Below, one piece after another: positions 10,431 through 19,293 of a stretch of DNA of 64,000 bases (position 1 is its first letter; every line of letters begins with the position of its first letter). The DNA is from Xanthobacteraceae bacterium. GTDB taxonomy: Bacteria > Pseudomonadota > Alphaproteobacteria > Rhizobiales > Xanthobacteraceae. Made by a program: the position numbers and the translations under genes. Below the pieces are notes generated by a model, which ran no database searches, was not told where the DNA came from, and saw only the letters and a list, made by a program, of their open reading frames with translations. The stretch covers positions 1-64,000 of the forward strand of contig JALHLQ010000022.1 of the NCBI GenBank assembly GCA_022844485.1, read 5' to 3'.

Positions 10431-10898
10431 ATGACCATGACCCTTAGGGTGAATGGCGCGGTGCGTGCGACACCTGCCGAGCCCGATACGCCATTGCTGT
10501 ACGTGCTCCGCAACGATCTTGAGCTGAATGGTGCAAAGTTCGGCTGCGGACTGGCCCAATGCGGTGCCTGCACGGTGCTGATCAACGGCAAGCCGGCGCG
10601 CGCCTGCGTGACGGCGATCGGCACGCTGGCCAATGCCGAGATCACGACGCTCGAAGGACTCGGCACCATCGACAAGCCCCACCCTTTGCAAAAGGCGTTC
10701 ATGGACGAGCAGGCTGCGCAGTGCGGCTATTGCGTCAACGGGATGATCATGAGCGCAAAAGCGCTGCTCGACGCCAATCCGCGCCCGAGCGAGGCGCAGG
10801 TGAAGGAGGCGCTCGCTGCGCATCTCTGCCGCTGCGGCACGCATAACCGCATTGTCGGCGCCGTGCTCCGCGCATCCCGTGAGATGGGGAGGACGTGA
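10431..10898 (+). CDS. (2Fe-2S)-binding small subunit of a molybdenum hydroxylase (IorA/CoxS type)
   Basis: This subunit carries electrons from the molybdenum centre of an aldehyde-oxidoreductase-like enzyme. The 155-residue protein has an N-terminal plant-type ferredoxin domain with Cys39, Cys44, Cys47 and Cys59 (CGLAQCGACTV core) and a C-terminal helical [2Fe-2S] domain with Cys98, Cys101, Cys133 and Cys135 (QCGYCVNG and HLCRCGTH). All eight cluster ligands are present. There is no signal peptide. The large subunit begins two bases after the stop, so they form one operon. Closest in style to isoquinoline 1-oxidoreductase alpha subunits; the substrate cannot be read from the sequence. Confidence 0.93.
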   Translation: MTMTLRVNGAVRATPAEPDTPLLYVLRNDLELNGAKFGCGLAQCGACTVLINGKPARACVTAIGTLANAEITTLEGLGTIDKPHPLQKAFMDEQAAQCGYCVNGMIMSAKALLDANPRPSEAQVKEALAAHLCRCGTHNRIVGAVLRASREMGRT

Positions 10899-10899
10899 C

Positions 10900-13116
10900 A
10901 TGAAAGCTCATCTCTCCCGCCGCCAGTTCGGCCAAGGTCTCGGCGCCATCGTCGTGGCCTTTTCGCTCGACCCGCGCGCCGCTCTTGCGCAGCAGGCGCA
11001 GGCCGCGCGGCTTCCGGGCAGCCTGCAGACGAACCGGTTGCTGGACGCATGGATCCGCATCAACGCCGACGGTACGGCGACCGTGTTCACCGGCAAGGTG
11101 GAACTCGGGCAGGGCATCCTCACCGCGCTGGCGCAAATCGCCGCCGAGGAACTCGATCTTCCGCTTTTCCGCATCAGCATGATCTCCGGCGACACCGGTC
11201 AAACGCCAAACGAGGGAATGACGGCCGGCAGCCTGTCGATCGAACACAGCGGCGCCGCACTACGCTTTGCCGGAGCCGAGGTGCGAGCCATCCTGCTCGA
11301 ACTCGCGGCCAAAAAGCTCGGCGTTCCCGAGGACAGCCTGACGGTCGCCGACGGCGTCATCGGCGCGAGCGATGGCCGCAAACTGGGATACGGCGAGCTT
11401 GCCCGCGAGGCCGACCTCAAGCGCGAGGCGACCGGCAGGGCGCGCCCGAAGAATCCCGGCGCCCACAAGATCGTCGGGAAATCGATCCCCCGCGGCGACA
11501 TCCCGAACAAGGTGACCGGGCGCGCGGCCTATGTTCAGGACATGCGGCTGCCCGGCATGGTGCACGGGCGGGTGGTGCGCCCACCGCGCTACGGCGCGAA
11601 GCTCGAGGGCGTGGACGAGGGCGCGGTGAAAGCCATGCCGGGCATCGTGGCGGTTGTTCGCGACGGCAGTTTCCTCGGCGTTCTCGCCGAGCGCGAGGAG
11701 CAGGCGGTGAAGGCGCGCGAGGCGCTGATCAAAAGCGCGAAGTGGATTTTGGGGCCGGAGCTGCCCGATCCGCAGACGATCTACGCGCATCTGAAGTCGC
11801 TGCCGGCCAAGGACGAGACCATCGGCGTGAAGCAGGCGCCGATCCCGGCCAATGCGCGCAGCATCGAGGCGGTCTATACAAAACCCTACATGGCGCATGC
11901 CTCGATCGGGCCGTCTTGCGCGGTGGCCGAGTTCAAGGACGGCACAATGACCGTCTGGACGCATTCGCAAGGCGTCTTTCCGCTCCGCGGCGAACTCGTG
12001 AAGGCGCTGAAGATGGCGCCAGCCCAAGTGCGCTGCATCCATGTCGAGGGCTCGGGCTGCTACGGCCACAATGGCGCGGACGACGTGGCGCTGGATGCGG
12101 CGCTGCTCGCGCGCGCGGTGCCAGGCCGCCCGGTGCGGCTGCAGTGGATGCGCGACGACGAGTTCGCGTGGGAACCCTACGGCGCCGCCATGGTGATGCA
12201 GGCCAAGGCCTCGCTCGACGCCGAAGGTCGGATCGCCGATTGGCAGTATGAATTGTGGAGCAATTCGCATTCGACGCGGCCGGCTTCGACGACGGGCTCC
12301 AACGTGCTCGCGGCGTGGTACCTGGCCGAGCCGATGCCGATGGGTCCGCCGACATCGCCGCCGCAGCCGGCCGGCGGCGGCGACCGCAATGCGATTCCGC
12401 TCTACGATTTCCCGAGTCAGAAAGTTGTGCACCACTTCGTGCAGGAGATGCCGATCCGTGTCTCCGCACTGCGCACGCTCGGCGCTTACGCCAACGTGTT
12501 TGCGATTGAAGCCTTTCTTGACGAGCTCGCGGCAGCGGCGGGCGCGGACCCGGTCGCCTTCCGCCTCGCGCACATGAAGGACCCGCGCGCGCGAGCGGTG
12601 ATGGAGAAGGCGGTGCAGATGGCGGACTGGAAAGCGGGCGAAAAAGGCGACGGCGCGCGCGGCCGCGGCATCGGGTTCGCGAGGTACAAGAACCTGTCCT
12701 GCTACGTCGCCTGTGTGGCCGAGGTCGAGGTCGACCGCGCAAGCGGCCGCGTGCGCGTTCCCCGCGCCTGGGCGGCGACGGATGCCGGGCTCGTCATCAA
12801 TCCGGACGGGCTCAAGAACCAGATCGAGGGCGGCATGATCCAGTCTACGAGCTGGACGCTCCACGAGGAGGTGAAGTTCGACAGGACAGGCATCCTCGCT
12901 CGCGACTGGTCGAGCTATCCGATCCTCGCGATGCCCGATGTCCCGAAAGTCGAGGTCGAGCTGATCAACCGGCCCAACGAGCCGGCGCTCGGCACGGGCG
13001 AGGGATCGCAAGGACCCATGGCGGCGGCAATCGTGAACGCGTTCGGCCACGCCACGGGCAAGCGCGTGCGCGATCTGCCGATGACTCCGGAGAAGATCAA
13101 AGCCATGCTGGGATGA
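10900..13116 (+). CDS. molybdopterin-binding large subunit of a molybdenum hydroxylase (IorB type), Tat-exported
   Basis: The large subunit binds molybdopterin and hydroxylates its substrate with water. From ATG 10900 (GGAGGACGTGAC lies upstream) it has 738 residues and opens with a Tat-type signal, SRRQFGQGLGAIVVAF, ending near ALAQQ. Xanthine-dehydrogenase-family segments follow: GKVELGQGILTALAQIAAEEL, GRAAYVQDMRLPGMVHGRV, and near the end GTGEGSQGPMAAAIVNAFG, which holds the conserved catalytic Glu. The split into a small FeS subunit and one large subunit with no FAD subunit matches the isoquinoline 1-oxidoreductase group. The small subunit has no signal, so export would have to be as a complex. 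The gene for the electron acceptor and an XdhC-type maturation factor are not nearby. Confidence 0.92.
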   Translation: MKAHLSRRQFGQGLGAIVVAFSLDPRAALAQQAQAARLPGSLQTNRLLDAWIRINADGTATVFTGKVELGQGILTALAQIAAEELDLPLFRISMISGDTGQTPNEGMTAGSLSIEHSGAALRFAGAEVRAILLELAAKKLGVPEDSLTVADGVIGASDGRKLGYGELAREADLKREATGRARPKNPGAHKIVGKSIPRGDIPNKVTGRAAYVQDMRLPGMVHGRVVRPPRYGAKLEGVDEGAVKAMPGIVAVVRDGSFLGVLAEREEQAVKAREALIKSAKWILGPELPDPQTIYAHLKSLPAKDETIGVKQAPIPANARSIEAVYTKPYMAHASIGPSCAVAEFKDGTMTVWTHSQGVFPLRGELVKALKMAPAQVRCIHVEGSGCYGHNGADDVALDAALLARAVPGRPVRLQWMRDDEFAWEPYGAAMVMQAKASLDAEGRIADWQYELWSNSHSTRPASTTGSNVLAAWYLAEPMPMGPPTSPPQPAGGGDRNAIPLYDFPSQKVVHHFVQEMPIRVSALRTLGAYANVFAIEAFLDELAAAAGADPVAFRLAHMKDPRARAVMEKAVQMADWKAGEKGDGARGRGIGFARYKNLSCYVACVAEVEVDRASGRVRVPRAWAATDAGLVINPDGLKNQIEGGMIQSTSWTLHEEVKFDRTGILARDWSSYPILAMPDVPKVEVELINRPNEPALGTGEGSQGPMAAAIVNAFGHATGKRVRDLPMTPEKIKAMLG

Positions 13117-13182
13117 TCGGCGGAGGACGTATTCGCCCGCCACAAAGTTCGCGTTGAAAAGAACAGTTCAGGGAGGTTTCGA

Positions 13183-14271
13183 ATGCACACAGGCAAATGG
13201 TCGTTCCGGGGTTGCACCTGCTGCGGAGACGTGAGCGCTGCCGCGATGACGCGGCGCTCCTTCCTTGCCGGCTCGGCGGCGGTGGCTTCAGCTGCCGCGG
13301 TCGCCTCGCCGTTCGCGCCGGCCCGCGCACAGGCGCCCGCAAAGGCGCACGTCATCGACGTGCACCATCATCTGTCGCCGCCGAGTCATCTCGAGGCGCT
13401 GAAAAAGGCCAGTCTCGGCACGCCGCCGACCTTTGCCTGGTCGGTGCAGAAGTCGCTCGACGACATGGACAAGGCCGGCGTCGCGAAGGCCATCACCTCG
13501 GTGACGACGCCCGCCGTCTCCTTCCTTGGTCCGGATGACGCCTATCGCGTCGCGCGCGAGTCGAACGACTATGCGAAGAAGCTGACGAGCGACCATGCGG
13601 GCCGGTTCGGCATGTTCGTCATGCCGCCGCTGCCGCATGTCGATCTCGCGCTCAAGGAGATCGCCTACGGCCTCGATACGTTGAAGGCGGACGGCGTCTG
13701 CCTGATGACGAGCTACAACGATAAGTATCTCGGCGCGCCGGAATTCGCGCCGGTGATGGAGGAGCTGAACCGCCGCAAGGCGGTGGTCTATACCCATCCG
13801 GGCGCGGGACCATGCTGCCGCAATCTCGTGCCGGATATTCCGGACCAGATCATCGAGTTCGGCACGGATACGACCCGCACGATCGCCAACATCGTGTTCA
13901 GCGGCAATGCGCATAAGTTTCCCGACATCAACTGGATCTTCTCGCATGCAGGCGGCACCATGCCGTTCCTGAGCGAGCGGCTCACGCTGCTTCCGACGAT
14001 CAGCCCGAAGCTCAAGCAGAACTTCAACCCCGAGAGCGTCCTCGCGCAGCTCAAGCGCTTCAACTACGACACGGCGCAGGCCTCCCATCCCATGGCGCTG
14101 TCGTCGCTGATGAAGCTCGTCGATATTTCGCGCGTGGTGTTCGGAACGGATTATCCGTTCCGCAACAGCGTCGATCATGTGAAGGGCGTGCGCGCCTTCT
14201 TCAACGAAGCCGACGCGATGGCGATCGAGCGCGACAATGCGGTCAGGCTGATGCCGCACCTGAAGGCGTAG
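13183..14271 (+). CDS. Tat-exported amidohydrolase of the ACMSD / amidohydrolase-2 family
   Basis: This family of TIM-barrel metalloenzymes performs decarboxylations or hydrolyses on small acids. The 362-residue protein carries a twin-arginine signal, TRRSFLAGSAAVASAAAVASPF, cleaved near ARAQA. Metal ligands appear in order: VIDVHHH (the HxH pair), THPG, the FSHAGG segment, and GTDYPF (the late Asp). The start at 13183 is fixed by a GGGAGG six bases upstream and places 21 unusual residues, with CTCC at 11-14, before the Tat motif; ATG 13246 would remove them. It follows the molybdenum hydroxylase by 66 bases and may act on its product in the periplasm, which is inference. No operon partner lies downstream. 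Confidence 0.88.
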   Translation: MHTGKWSFRGCTCCGDVSAAAMTRRSFLAGSAAVASAAAVASPFAPARAQAPAKAHVIDVHHHLSPPSHLEALKKASLGTPPTFAWSVQKSLDDMDKAGVAKAITSVTTPAVSFLGPDDAYRVARESNDYAKKLTSDHAGRFGMFVMPPLPHVDLALKEIAYGLDTLKADGVCLMTSYNDKYLGAPEFAPVMEELNRRKAVVYTHPGAGPCCRNLVPDIPDQIIEFGTDTTRTIANIVFSGNAHKFPDINWIFSHAGGTMPFLSERLTLLPTISPKLKQNFNPESVLAQLKRFNYDTAQASHPMALSSLMKLVDISRVVFGTDYPFRNSVDHVKGVRAFFNEADAMAIERDNAVRLMPHLKA

Positions 14272-14355
14272 GTGCAGAAGACCTGCGCCGCATCGAACGG
14301 GGGCGCGGGTCTCGGCCCTTGGCTTGGCAGATCGGGAGAACGCCGCGGGCTCGGA

Positions 14356-15111
14356 TCACCGCGGCGCGGCGCTCAGTTCGCGCGCCGTTTCTTCGATCCA
14401 CGTGCGGTAGCGCGCAAGCGGCGTGATGCCGGTGAGGCCGCCGCATCCGTCGGACAGTTTCGGGCCGGTCGACCAGCTCACGACGCCGATGACGACGGCG
14501 CGCCCGCCGATCTCGTCGAAGACGGGCGCGCCGGAATCGCCGGTGCAGGCGCCAAGTCCGGGCGTCTCGCCGCGCGTCGCCGGATCGACGAGGCGGATCT
14601 GCAGCGTGCCGGGCTTGCCGGTCGCGACCAGCACGGCGCTGCGCGCGATGCCGCCCGACTTGCCCTCACCGCGCATGCCGACTCCGTAGCCGGCGACGAC
14701 GAAGCGGTCGCCGGGCGCGACGGGCCTTGCCGGCGCGCCGAGTGAAGCAGGGACGATGCGCTCGGGAAGCGGCTCGGCGAGTTTCAACACGGCGACATCG
14801 GCGGTCGCACGGTGGGCGGCGAAGGCCTGCATGTCGAATTGCGGATGCCGCTCGATGCGCGCGATCGCCTTGAGCTGCGGGGCCCCCGCGCCGTAATCGA
14901 CCAGCCGATACTCCATGCCCGCCGGGACGCAATGCGCGGCGGTGAGCAAGACATCGCGCGCGATCGCCGCGCCTGTGCAGAAATTGCCGCGCGAGCCGAC
15001 GATGACGAGGAGCGAGCGTGCATGCCTCTCGCTCGCAGGCTGCGCTCCGCCGACCAGGGCAAAGGCGGGGGAGGTGAGAAGCAGAAGCACGGCGAGGGCG
15101 CTGCGAAGCAT
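14356..15111 (-). CDS. secreted trypsin-like serine protease (S1 family)
   Basis: The 251-residue protein starts with a Sec signal peptide (MLRSALAVLLLLTSPAFA) and continues as a chymotrypsin-fold protease. The catalytic triad is complete: His60 in LLTAAHC, Asp105 in TADVAVLKL and Ser193 in ACTGDSGAPVF. Cys45/Cys61 and Cys189/Cys218-type pairs suit disulphides in the periplasm or outside the cell. The residue six before Ser193 is Gly187 and the neighbourhood does not show the Asp of a classical trypsin pocket, so specificity is not predicted. Unlike DegP it has no PDZ domain. It converges on the amidohydrolase gene and its start lies 37 bases from the tRNA-Lys 3' end on the same strand. Confidence 0.93.
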   Translation of the reverse strand: MLRSALAVLLLLTSPAFALVGGAQPASERHARSLLVIVGSRGNFCTGAAIARDVLLTAAHCVPAGMEYRLVDYGAGAPQLKAIARIERHPQFDMQAFAAHRATADVAVLKLAEPLPERIVPASLGAPARPVAPGDRFVVAGYGVGMRGEGKSGGIARSAVLVATGKPGTLQIRLVDPATRGETPGLGACTGDSGAPVFDEIGGRAVVIGVVSWSTGPKLSDGCGGLTGITPLARYRTWIEETARELSAAPR

Positions 15112-15147
15112 GTCGCGATGCCTGCTTTCGGCGTGACAGATTGCAGG

Positions 15148-15223
15148 TGGTGAGCCCGCTGGGACTCGAACCCAGGACCCCCTGATTAAAAGTCAGGTGC
15201 TCTACCGACTGAGCTACGGGCTC
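15148..15223 (-). tRNA. tRNA-Lys (anticodon TTT)
   Basis: Read on the minus strand this is a complete 76-base cloverleaf: acceptor arm GAGCCCG/CGGGCTC, D-arm AGCTCAGTCGGTAGAGC, anticodon stem CCTGA/TCAGG with loop CTTTTAA giving anticodon TTT, T-arm with GGTTCGAGTCC, and an encoded CCA end (TGG at 15148-15150 on the plus strand). It decodes AAA and AAG lysine codons. Palindrome copy 2 lies only 18-61 bases upstream of its 5' end, within the expected promoter zone. Confidence 0.98.
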
Positions 15224-15240
15224 TTTGCTGATCAGTTTAC

Positions 15241-15284
15241 GCGTGATCTTTCCGAGAACCGGCATCCACTTTTCAGGATCACGC
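15241..15284. repeat. dispersed palindromic element, copy 2
   Basis: GCGTGATC (15241-15248) and GATCACGC (15277-15284) form the outer arms; the interior TCCGAGAACCGG...CCACTTTTCAGG keeps the pattern of copy 1 with mismatches. It lies between tRNA-Lys and the M20 gene, directly upstream of the tRNA on its own strand. It is the only one of the four copies that does not sit behind a stop codon. Confidence 0.85.
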
Positions 15285-15453
15285 GGGGTGTGTAGGGAGG
15301 GCGCCGCGCCCGGTCAATAGCGGCCCGGCGAACAGGGTGGATTTCCGTCAGGTGGGGTCCATGTGGCAGATGGGCCATGCCGCCGATCCGTCTCGCCCCG
15401 CCTTGCCGCTTTTGCTACGGTGCCGCGTCATCCATCAAGGAGCGGCCCCTCCG

Positions 15454-16617
15454 ATGCCCATCGTCAACCGCCTCGCCGACCTGCATTCCGAGATCACCGC
15501 GTGGCGGCACGACTTCCACGCCCATCCCGAGCTGCAATACGACGTCCACCGCACTGCCGGAGCCGTCGCCGAGCGGCTCAAGGCGTTCGGCTGCGACGAT
15601 GTCGTGACCGGGATCGGGCGGACCGGCGTCGTCGGCGTGATCCGCGGGCGAAAGGACGGCGGCAAAGTGGTCGGCCTTCGCGCCGACATGGACGCGCTGC
15701 CGATCGAGGAACAGACCGGCAAGCCCTACCGCTCCACCGTGCCTGGAAAGATGCACGCCTGCGGGCATGACGGGCACACGGCGATGCTTCTGGGCGCGGC
15801 GAAATACCTGACCGAGACGCGGAATTTCGCCGGCACGGCGGTGGTGATCTTCCAGCCGGCCGAGGAGGGCGGTGCGGGCGGCAAGGCCATGGTGGATGAT
15901 GGGCTGATGGAGCGCTTCGGCGTCCAGGAAGTCTACGGGATGCACAATTTCCCCGGATTTCCCGTCGGCCATTTCGCCACCCGCCCGGGGCCGATCATGG
16001 CGTCGGCGGACCGGCTGCAAATCGACATCGAGGGCTTGGGCGGGCACGCGGCCCGGCCGCATCTGGCGGTCGACACGATTCTCGTCGGCTCGCAGATCAT
16101 CAACCAGATCCAATCGATCGTCAGCCGCAACGTCGATCCGCTGGAAGCCGCGGTGGTGACGATCACCGTGTTCCAGGCGGGAAACACGGACAACGTCATC
16201 CCGCAGACCGGCATCCTGCGCGGCACCGCCCGCAGCCTGACGCCGGAGGTGCGCGACCTCCTGGAGAAGCGGCTCGGTGAAGTCGTCGAGAACACGGCGC
16301 GCGCCTACGGCGCCAAGGCGAAGCTGACGTACCGGCGCGACTATCCCGTGGTGCGCAACCACGAACGTGAAACCGATTTCGCGGCCCGGGTCGCCGGCGA
16401 GGTGGCGGGGCGCGACCGCGTCGTCACCGACACGCCGCCGGTCATGGGCGCCGAAGATTTCTCCTTCATGCTGAACGCCCGGCCCGGAGCCTTCATCTTC
16501 GTTGGAAACGGGCCCTCGGCGGGTCTGCATCACCCCGCTTACGATTTCAACGACGAGGTGATCCCCTTCGGCGCCTCGTATTGGGTCCGGCTGGTCGAGA
16601 CCGCGATGCCGGCCTGA
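15454..16617 (+). CDS. M20 family metallo-amidohydrolase (hippurate hydrolase / N-acyl-amino-acid amidohydrolase type)
   Basis: M20D enzymes hydrolyse N-acyl amino acids such as hippurate in the cytosol using two metals. From ATG 15454, preceded by AAGGAG nine bases upstream, the protein has 387 residues, the family norm. It starts with the typical LHSEITAWRHDFHAHPEL. Metal-site segments are ACGHDGHTAMLLGAA (Cys and His ligands), PAEEGGAGG (Glu ligands), the dimerisation-domain GGHAARPH and the late GAEDFSFML. An earlier in-frame ATG at 15337 would add 39 poorly conserved residues. It stands alone between tRNA-Lys and the fusion gene. Exact substrate unknown. Confidence 0.93.
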   Translation: MPIVNRLADLHSEITAWRHDFHAHPELQYDVHRTAGAVAERLKAFGCDDVVTGIGRTGVVGVIRGRKDGGKVVGLRADMDALPIEEQTGKPYRSTVPGKMHACGHDGHTAMLLGAAKYLTETRNFAGTAVVIFQPAEEGGAGGKAMVDDGLMERFGVQEVYGMHNFPGFPVGHFATRPGPIMASADRLQIDIEGLGGHAARPHLAVDTILVGSQIINQIQSIVSRNVDPLEAAVVTITVFQAGNTDNVIPQTGILRGTARSLTPEVRDLLEKRLGEVVENTARAYGAKAKLTYRRDYPVVRNHERETDFAARVAGEVAGRDRVVTDTPPVMGAEDFSFMLNARPGAFIFVGNGPSAGLHHPAYDFNDEVIPFGASYWVRLVETAMPA

Positions 16618-16690
16618 CTTGCGCCCGCGCGCTCGGCATGCGGGGGGCGATCCGACTGATCGATAGGTTTGCCGCCCGGATTGCGCGCTC

Positions 16691-18103
16691 ATGATTTCAA
16701 ACCGCACTTTCGACGAACTTGCTGTCGGCGAGCAGGCGTCGCTCGAGCACGTCGTGACCGCGAACGACCTCTATCTGTTCGCCCACGCTTCCGGCAGCCG
16801 CAACCCGATTCATTTCCCCGGGATCGACGGGGACGGCGACGGCGTTCCAGACGAGCTGGCGCCGGCGATCTGGGTGTCCTCCCTCATTTCCGCCGTGATC
16901 GGCAATGTGCTGCCGGGCGCGGGCACGCGCTACCTGCGGGAGAACCTGCGCTTTCGCGGCCAGGCCCGGATCGGCGACCGGCTGAAGATCGACATCCGCG
17001 TGGCGCACAAGCCGGTTTCACCGATCGTCGTGCTCGATGTGCGGGTCGTCGCCGGCGAGGCCGCGATCGCCGATGGCGTCATCGAGGTCGAAGCGCCGCT
17101 CCGGCAGGTGCGCCTTCCCGATCAGCACTTGCCGTCCATTCTCATCGATCCGTTCCGGCATTTCGACGATCTGCTCGCGCGATGCGACCATCTTCCGCCG
17201 CTCGCGACGGCCGTGGTCGCTCCGCATGACGAGCTTTCATTGAAGGGCGCGCTGGCGGCCCGCGACCGCAATCTGGTCGAGCTTACGCTGGTTGGATCAC
17301 GCGGAAGGATCACCGAAACGGCGCAAGCCCTGCGGCTTGATCTCGGGGCGGCGCGGATCGTCGATGTCGGCGCGAGCGAGGCCGAAGCGGCGGCGCAGGC
17401 CGTGCGCCTCGTGCATGACGGCGCCGTCCGGGCGATCATGAAGGGCGACCTGCACACCGATGTGCTCATGCGCGAGGTCGTTAAAGCCGACGGCGGGCTG
17501 CGGGCGGGGCGACGCATCAGCCACGTATTCGTGCTCGACGTTCCCGGACTCGACCACCTGCTGCTGATTTCCGACGCCGCGATCAACATGGCTCCGACTC
17601 TCGCGCACAAGGCGGACATCGTGCGGAACGCCATCGATCTGGCGCACGCGATTGGCATCGCGTGTCCGCGCGTCGGCGTGCTGTCCGCCGTCGAGACGGT
17701 CAATCCCGCCATCCAGTCGACGGTCGACGCGGCCGAGCTCACCAGGATGGCGGAGCGCGGCGAGATCACCGGCGGCGCCGTTTACGGTCCGCTGGCGATG
17801 GACAATGCCGTCGACCTGGAAGCGGCGAAAACGAAAGGCGTCACTTCGATCGTCGCCGGACGCGCCAATGTTCTGATCGTGCCCAATCTCGAAAGCGGCA
17901 ACATGGTCGCGAAGGAACTGACGTTTCTCGCGCATGCGGAGGCGGCAGGATTGGTGGTGGGAGCCAAGGTCCCGATCATGCTCACGAGCCGCGCGGATGA
18001 TGTGAACGCGCGGCTGGTCTCGGCGGGTCTCGCTATTCTTTACGAGCACTGGCGGCGGACCGGGCGGGCGCACACGGCGGCCAAGAAAAAGGCCGAGGTA
18101 TAG
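16691..18103 (+). CDS. MaoC-like hydratase domain fused to phosphotransacylase
   Basis: This 470-residue fusion joins a hot-dog-fold MaoC-like domain (about 1-150) to a phosphate acetyl/butyryltransferase domain (about 160-460), the latter recognised by AIMKGDLHTDVLM, RRISHVFVLDVPG, DAAINMAPTL and the late GAKVPIMLTSRAD. Phosphotransacylases exchange CoA for phosphate on acyl-CoA, giving acyl phosphate. In the MaoC part the dyad motif GDxNPxH reads GSRNPIH: His41 is kept but the usual Asp is Ser36, so hydratase activity is doubtful. The next gene is acetate kinase, beginning at the base after this stop, so the pair should turn acyl-CoA into acyl phosphate and then acid plus ATP. Acyl specificity is not known. 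Confidence 0.9.
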   Translation: MISNRTFDELAVGEQASLEHVVTANDLYLFAHASGSRNPIHFPGIDGDGDGVPDELAPAIWVSSLISAVIGNVLPGAGTRYLRENLRFRGQARIGDRLKIDIRVAHKPVSPIVVLDVRVVAGEAAIADGVIEVEAPLRQVRLPDQHLPSILIDPFRHFDDLLARCDHLPPLATAVVAPHDELSLKGALAARDRNLVELTLVGSRGRITETAQALRLDLGAARIVDVGASEAEAAAQAVRLVHDGAVRAIMKGDLHTDVLMREVVKADGGLRAGRRISHVFVLDVPGLDHLLLISDAAINMAPTLAHKADIVRNAIDLAHAIGIACPRVGVLSAVETVNPAIQSTVDAAELTRMAERGEITGGAVYGPLAMDNAVDLEAAKTKGVTSIVAGRANVLIVPNLESGNMVAKELTFLAHAEAAGLVVGAKVPIMLTSRADDVNARLVSAGLAILYEHWRRTGRAHTAAKKKAEV

Positions 18104-19276
18104 ATGGCGATCGTTGTCACGCTGAATGTCGGCTCGTCGTCGGTCAAGTTCGCAGCCTTCGACGCGGCGCGCGACGGAGCAGCGCTGGCACGCGGCGAGG
18201 CGGACGGTTTCGGTTCGCATGCGCGCTTCACCGCAGGCGTCGGAAGCTCGGGGGCGTCCGAGCAAACACCCGAGACGGAGATCAAAGACCACGCATCAGC
18301 CGTTCAGGCGGCTTTCCGGTGGCTCAGAAAACAGACCTCGGGCGAGGAGGTCGTCGGGGTCGGCCACCGGATCGTTCATGGCGGCGCGCGGCACAGCCAG
18401 CCGGTGCTGATCGAGCACGAGGTGTTTGCGGAGCTCACGGCGTTGAATTCGCTTGCTCCGCTGCATCAGCCGCACAATCTGGCTGGAGTTCAGGCGGCAA
18501 AAGCTTTCTTCCCCGGAACTCCGCAAGTTGCCTGTTTCGACACGGCGTTCCATCGCGCCCATCCCTATGTCGCCGACGTCTTCGCGATCCCGAAGTCGTT
18601 CTACGAGCAAGGCGTGCGCCGCTATGGATTCCATGGCCTGTCCTACGAATACGTGACGATGGCGCTGCGCGAGATCGATCCGGAACGCGCCGGCGGGCGC
18701 GTGGTCATCGCCCATCTCGGCAACGGCGCGTCGATGTGCGCGGTCAAAGACGGCCGCTCGGTCGCGTCCACCATGGGTTTTTCCGCCCTGGAGGGCTTGC
18801 CGATGGGGACGCGGTGCGGCGAGCTCGATCCCGGCGTTGTCTTGTATCTGATGCAAGAACGAAAGATGAGCGCCGCGGACGTGGCGACGCTGCTTTACAA
18901 GCAGTCCGGCCTGTTGGGCCTGTCAGGCCTGAGTCACGACATGCGCGCGCTCGAAGCAAGCGAGTCGGCCGATGCGCGAAAGGCCATCGACTACTTTGTT
19001 TACCGCGCGCGGCGCGAGCTCGGCGCCATGGCCGCGATCCTTGGCGGGATCGACGTCGTCGCGTTCACAGGGGGAATCGGAGAGAACTCGGCCGCGATCC
19101 GCGAACGAATCTGCGAGGGCATGGACTGGCTTGGTCTTGTGCTCGACCGCGAGGCCAACCGAGCGAAGCGAACGACCGTGTCGGCCCAGGCATCGGCCGT
19201 CCAGGCGTATGTCGTTGCCACCGACGAAGAGCGGATGATTGCCCGGCAGATGAGAAAAGTGCTGGCGCGCAAGTAG
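18104..19276 (+). CDS. ackA: acetate kinase (acyl kinase)
   Basis: AckA interconverts acyl phosphate plus ADP and the free acid plus ATP. The 390-residue protein has the ASKHA-fold signatures: LNVGSSSVKFAAFD at the N-terminus, GHRIVHGG, the CFDTAFHR segment, HLGNGASMCAV and FTGGIGENSAAIRERIC. The ATG immediately abuts the TAG of the phosphotransacylase fusion, so the two are translated together and form an acyl-CoA to ATP module. Because the partner is a fusion rather than a plain Pta, the natural acyl group could be acetyl, propionyl or butyryl; the sequence fits acetate kinase best. Confidence 0.94.
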   Translation: MAIVVTLNVGSSSVKFAAFDAARDGAALARGEADGFGSHARFTAGVGSSGASEQTPETEIKDHASAVQAAFRWLRKQTSGEEVVGVGHRIVHGGARHSQPVLIEHEVFAELTALNSLAPLHQPHNLAGVQAAKAFFPGTPQVACFDTAFHRAHPYVADVFAIPKSFYEQGVRRYGFHGLSYEYVTMALREIDPERAGGRVVIAHLGNGASMCAVKDGRSVASTMGFSALEGLPMGTRCGELDPGVVLYLMQERKMSAADVATLLYKQSGLLGLSGLSHDMRALEASESADARKAIDYFVYRARRELGAMAAILGGIDVVAFTGGIGENSAAIRERICEGMDWLGLVLDREANRAKRTTVSAQASAVQAYVVATDEERMIARQMRKVLARK

Positions 19277-19293
19277 AGTGGACGCGCAAAGCT

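Noticed and set aside
11260..13143. 627-codon frame antisense to the molybdenum hydroxylase
   Set aside because: Low-complexity Arg/His/Ala product and no conserved segment.
14356..15111. DegP/HtrA periplasmic protease
   Set aside because: There is no PDZ domain and the motifs TAAHC and GDSGAP are of the trypsin subgroup.
15337..15453. N-terminal extension of the M20 amidohydrolase
   Set aside because: The 39 residues are not family-like and the inner ATG has an AAGGAG ribosome site.
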